DNA of 8,131 nucleotides from Oscillospiraceae bacterium (lineage in GTDB: Bacteria > Bacillota > Clostridia > Oscillospirales > Oscillospiraceae), in NCBI GenBank assembly GCA_031280855.1, contig JAITGH010000080.1, positions 1 to 8,131 on the forward strand, read 5' to 3'. The number at the start of each line of letters is the position of its first letter. Within the stretch, counting starts at the first letter, position 1. The translations under genes were made by a program, and so were the position numbers. The notes under the pieces were generated by a model. It ran no database searches. It saw nothing but the letters and a program-made list of their open reading frames with translations, and was not told the origin of the DNA. Below are positions 5,733 to 8,131 of this stretch, in pieces.

Positions 5733-5761
5733 TTGATTTCTCAGGTGAAGTGTGGTATAAT
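5733..5761 (+). promoter_or_regulatory. Promoter of the split-barrel flavoprotein gene and probably the whole rightward run
   Basis: TTGATT (5733-5738), a 17-base spacer and a perfect TATAAT (5756-5761) preceded by TGTGG form an extended -10 promoter. Transcription would begin near 5768, about 27 bases before the ATG at 5795. No other promoter is obvious before the next two genes. Confidence 0.85.
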
Positions 5762-5794
5762 AAAGCAAGATTAACAATCAGGAGGCAACGCCCC

Positions 5795-6193
5795 ATGGAT
5801 AAAGTATTCGACCTAGTCAAAGAGGCCGGCACGTTCTTCCTCGCAACCGCCGAGGTCAACGGTCAACCTCGCGTTCGTCCTTTCGGCTTCTTCATGAAGC
5901 ACGAGGGTAAGCTCTACTTCGGCGGCGGCAAGCATAAACCCTTCTACGCTCAGATCACCGCTAATCCCAAGTTCGAGATCTGCGCATGGGCACCCGCGAA
6001 GGGTCAGTGGGTTCGTATAACCGGCATCGCCGTCGAAGATGACCGCCAGTCTACTTACGAAGCCGCAATCGCCGACAGCCCGAACCTCAAAGCTATGTAC
6101 CCGGAGTCAAATCTGCTCGCGCACTTCTCCATCTCCGACGCTACCGCTACCATCAGCAGCTTCGCCGGTGAGTCCGAAGTCGTCAAGTTCTAA
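5795..6193 (+). CDS. Pyridoxamine 5'-phosphate oxidase-like FMN-binding split-barrel protein
   Basis: This is a small 132-residue split-barrel flavoprotein of the pyridoxamine-phosphate-oxidase-related superfamily, expected to be a cytoplasmic FMN (or possibly F420 or heme) binding dimer. Residues 13-20 (TFFLATAE) and GQPRVRPFGF (23-32) form the first strands with the family's PRVRPF motif. KLYFGGGKHKPFYAQITANP (39-58) contains the strand and helix that contact the flavin phosphate in relatives. WVRITGIAV (72-80) is the next barrel strand. It is shorter than true PdxH (about 210 residues), so it is not expected to make pyridoxal phosphate; detoxifying reductase or redox-sensing roles are known in relatives. 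The ATG at 5795 has AGGAGG nine bases upstream. It is the first gene of a rightward transcript, three bases from the glycosyltransferase gene, although no functional link is evident. Confidence 0.9.
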   Translation: MDKVFDLVKEAGTFFLATAEVNGQPRVRPFGFFMKHEGKLYFGGGKHKPFYAQITANPKFEICAWAPAKGQWVRITGIAVEDDRQSTYEAAIADSPNLKAMYPESNLLAHFSISDATATISSFAGESEVVKF

Positions 6194-6196
6194 TCG

Positions 6197-7582
6197 GTGA
6201 GTACCGACAGCCCGGGGAACCATGCCGGTTCCCCGACTCGGGGCGCATACCTCAAGACGGTCATACTGCTTGCAGTCATAGTTGCAGGTACGCTTTTGCG
6301 TGTTATCGCGCTTGAGTCCGCGCCGCTCGGACTGAACCAAGACGAGACCTCCACAGGGTACGAGGCGTGGGCGATCCTCAACTACGGCGTCGACCGCAAC
6401 GGATTCACTCTGCCCGTTCTACTGAGAAGCTGGGGCAGCGGTCAAAATGCGCTGTACAGCTACGTCGCGATGCCGTTCATCGGTGCACTCGGGCTAAGCG
6501 TAGTCTCAACGAGGCTTCCCGCCGCGATTCTCGGCTCCGTCGCCATCGCGCTCGCCTACCTGCTTGGGAAGCGCACTCGCGACGAACGCTTCGGGCTGAT
6601 TCTCGCAACCGTCGTCGCATTCAATCCGTGGCATCTGACAATCTCGCGCTGGGCACTCGAAAGCAACCTTCTGCCGTTCATGGTATTGCTTGCCATGTAC
6701 GCCGCGTCGCGCTGGGACGCGCCGAACTCGCGATTCGCGCACATCGCGGTCGCAATCGCGCTCGGGATTTCGTTGTACGCTTACGGCACCGCGTTCATAT
6801 GGGCGCCGCTATTCGCGGTTGGAGTTGCCGTGCGCTCGCTTGTGCGTGACCGTACGCTTCGCCTGAAGCAGATCGGAGTCGCCGCGCTCGTCTTCTCCGT
6901 AATCGCGTTCCCGATCGCGTGGTGCAACTATCGGAACGTAGTCGGACTGTCCGCTGTCAAGCTCCTTTGGTTTACACTGCCTAGCCTCACGGAGACGCGC
7001 CAAGCCTCCACGATGAACCTCGACATCCTCGAGAATCTGCGTAACCTCCTGCGACTGCTTTGGACGCAGGACGACGGACTGCCGTGGAACTCCGTGCCCG
7101 GATACGGGCTGTTCTACGGAGGCGGAGGGCTAATCGTCGCGCTGCTTGGCATAGGCGCAGCCGCGTTCACTCGGCGCGGCGGAATCGCGCTTATCGCGCT
7201 TGCAGGCGCGATCGTTACCGCAGCGTTCATCGACGCGAACATCAACCGCGTGAACGTGCTGCTTGTCCCGATCCTCTACTTTCAAGCGGAGTGTCTGCAC
7301 TTCATCGCAAGCCGAGTCCGCGGCGCGATATACGCCGTCATGCCGTTGCTGGTAATACTCGGTGCGCTGACCGTCGGCACGTACTTTCGCTCAGTCAAGG
7401 AATACCCCTTCGGACGCGATAACATGCCATACATATATGTGCTCTTTGACGAGCTTGTGCCGCCCGGCGATTACCACGCAAGCGTAGAGTTCCTCAACCC
7501 CGGCGACGCTTTCGAGTGGCCGGCATACTTCAACTGGCGCGATGAGTCCGGCGAATTCCACGAATGGAGACTGGAGCAATGA
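6197..7582 (+). CDS. GT39/ArnT-type multi-pass membrane glycosyltransferase
   Basis: This is a 461-residue integral membrane protein of the PMT/ArnT (GT39-like, GT-C fold) group, which moves sugars from polyprenyl-phosphate carriers to acceptors outside the membrane. The first membrane helix is at about 20-38, followed by the external-loop acidic motif NQDE (47-50), whose D49 or E50 is the expected catalytic residue, then GYEAW and WGSGQNALYSY (79-89). RLPAA (106-110) and NPWHLTISRWALESN (143-157) are further family motifs. Hydrophobic segments follow at roughly 105-125, 131-148, 157-172, 182-216, 226-243, 309-325, 328-346, 352-370 and 377-395, with a soluble tail of about 60 residues. The GTG at 6197 is the only sensible start before the first helix. 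It has no clear ribosome binding site and lies three bases after the preceding stop, so translation is probably coupled. The next gene overlaps by four bases. The sugar and acceptor are unknown. Confidence 0.9.
   Translation: MSTDSPGNHAGSPTRGAYLKTVILLAVIVAGTLLRVIALESAPLGLNQDETSTGYEAWAILNYGVDRNGFTLPVLLRSWGSGQNALYSYVAMPFIGALGLSVVSTRLPAAILGSVAIALAYLLGKRTRDERFGLILATVVAFNPWHLTISRWALESNLLPFMVLLAMYAASRWDAPNSRFAHIAVAIALGISLYAYGTAFIWAPLFAVGVAVRSLVRDRTLRLKQIGVAALVFSVIAFPIAWCNYRNVVGLSAVKLLWFTLPSLTETRQASTMNLDILENLRNLLRLLWTQDDGLPWNSVPGYGLFYGGGGLIVALLGIGAAAFTRRGGIALIALAGAIVTAAFIDANINRVNVLLVPILYFQAECLHFIASRVRGAIYAVMPLLVILGALTVGTYFRSVKEYPFGRDNMPYIYVLFDELVPPGDYHASVEFLNPGDAFEWPAYFNWRDESGEFHEWRLEQ
6213..6235 (+). 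other. Perfect 9-bp GC-rich hairpin at the start of the glycosyltransferase gene
   Basis: CGGGGAACC (6213-6221) and GGTTCCCCG (6227-6235) are exact reverse complements around the loop ATGCC. The stem begins 16 bases after the first base of the GTG start, inside codons 6-13. It could slow ribosomes, protect the upstream flavoprotein mRNA or gate translation of the membrane protein. No U-tract follows, so it is not an intrinsic terminator. Confidence 0.6.
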
Positions 7583-8131
7583 GTCACAAGGCGATCATAC
7601 TCGCCGCCGGTAAGGGTAAGCGGCTTGGAAGCGAGACTTCCGGCGTCCCGAAAGTAATGCGGCTTGCGAACGGCAGACCGCTCCTCTCGTACGTTGTCGA
7701 CGCGCTCAACCTGCCGCCCTGCGACGTCATCATCGTCGCGGGCTACATGCGGGAGCGCGTGATCGCCGAGTTCCCCGGACATCCAATCGCAGTGCAGGAG
7801 CACCAACTCGGCACCGCCGACGCGGTCAAGTCCGCGTTACCGTTACTACAGGGCTTCAAGGGAGACGTCATCGTCTGTTGCGGCGACATGCCGCTCGTCC
7901 GGCGCGAGTCCTACGCGGCACTTTCAAAGCTTCACTCTCTTAAGGGCAACGACGCGACGATACTAACCGGCACGTACCCGCGTCAGATGCCGATGGGTCG
8001 GATCGTGCGTTCGCCCGACGACTCATTTGAGCGCATCGTGGAGGCTAAGGACAGCGACGCCGAGCTCGACAAGATTCGCGAGTACAACTCCGGCATATAC
8101 GTTTTTCGCAAGATCGCCCTTGAAAGTTCGC
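7579..8131 (+). CDS. GlmU-type sugar nucleotidyltransferase (partial, C-terminus off window)
   Basis: The first 184 residues of a nucleotidyltransferase that should join a nucleotide to a sugar 1-phosphate, most like the uridylyltransferase half of GlmU (UDP-GlcNAc formation). The signature LAAGKGKRL is at 8-16, PKVM at 24-27, QLGTADAV at 76-83 (the uracil and phosphate-binding QxGTA), GDMPL with the metal-binding D103 at 102-106, GRIVR at 140-144, IVEAKD at 153-158 and EYNSGIYVF at 168-176. The window ends before any left-handed beta-helix acetyltransferase domain could appear, so full GlmU and a stand-alone transferase of about 250 residues are both open; for that reason I give no symbol. 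The ATG at 7579 overlaps the glycosyltransferase stop (ATGA), with GGAG sequences just upstream, pointing to coupled translation. It may supply the activated sugar used in the same surface-glycan pathway as the upstream membrane enzyme. Confidence 0.92.
   Translation, partial: MSHKAIILAAGKGKRLGSETSGVPKVMRLANGRPLLSYVVDALNLPPCDVIIVAGYMRERVIAEFPGHPIAVQEHQLGTADAVKSALPLLQGFKGDVIVCCGDMPLVRRESYAALSKLHSLKGNDATILTGTYPRQMPMGRIVRSPDDSFERIVEAKDSDAELDKIREYNSGIYVFRKIALESS

Noticed and set aside
6213..6240. The hairpin at the start of the glycosyltransferase gene as a terminator for the flavoprotein gene
   Set aside because: It is inside the next coding region and has no U-tract after the stem.
7060..7422. 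An arginine-rich plus-strand ORF inside the glycosyltransferase gene
   Set aside because: It is an out-of-frame shadow; its composition is that of a shifted reading of GC-rich membrane-protein codons.
1..8131. CRISPR arrays, tRNA or rRNA genes, insertion sequences, prophage or defence genes
   Set aside because: No spaced repeats, cloverleaf, rRNA-like stretch, transposase or phage motif was seen on either strand.

Overview
The window reads as ordinary chromosomal DNA of a Gram-positive-type bacterium, most likely a Clostridia-like member of the Bacillota. The reasons are the MurA next to a WalJ/YycJ-type metallo-hydrolase, the style of the membrane glycosyltransferase, strong GGAGG-type ribosome binding sites, and promoters of the TTGACA-N17-TGTGnTATAAT kind. 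Coding DNA is GC-rich by eye and the promoter gaps are AT-rich. The species cannot be named from the sequence. I see no mobile element, CRISPR array, tRNA, rRNA or clearly broken gene.

Layout. Six genes lie on the minus strand from about 5612 leftwards: a zinc medium-chain dehydrogenase (4551-5612), a beta-carbonic anhydrase (3943-4476), a short-chain dehydrogenase (3068-3865), a flavodoxin-fold FMN reductase-like protein (2453-3007), murA (648-1970), and the start of a YycJ/WalJ-like metallo-beta-lactamase-fold hydrolase (598 to beyond position 1). Three genes run the other way from a divergent promoter region (5613-5794): a pyridoxamine-phosphate-oxidase-like split-barrel flavoprotein (5795-6193), a GT39/ArnT-type multi-pass membrane glycosyltransferase (6197-7582), and a GlmU-type nucleotidyltransferase (from 7579, cut by the window end).

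How they fit together. murA and the hydrolase are 49 bases apart and probably form one transcript from a near-consensus promoter at 2066-2094, tying the first committed step of peptidoglycan synthesis to a protein family linked with cell-wall coordination. The four upstream minus-strand genes (two NAD(P)-dependent dehydrogenases, a carbonic anhydrase and a flavoprotein) look like a loose redox cluster separated by 60-77 base gaps. The substrates of the dehydrogenases cannot be read from the sequence. The rightward genes are tightly packed: there are 3 bases between the flavoprotein and the glycosyltransferase, and an ATGA overlap between the glycosyltransferase and the nucleotidyltransferase. 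This suggests that the last two make and use an activated sugar or lipid-linked sugar at the membrane.

Non-coding highlights. Three clear promoters share a TGTGnTATnAT extended -10. There is a Rex-operator-like palindrome in the divergent gap, a perfect 8-bp inverted repeat with the carbonic anhydrase stop codon in its loop, a perfect 9-bp GC hairpin just inside the glycosyltransferase gene, and a gene-free stretch (2001-2452) holding a 12-bp stem-loop and short repeats. I found no convincing undescribed multi-gene system. The most interesting signals are regulatory.
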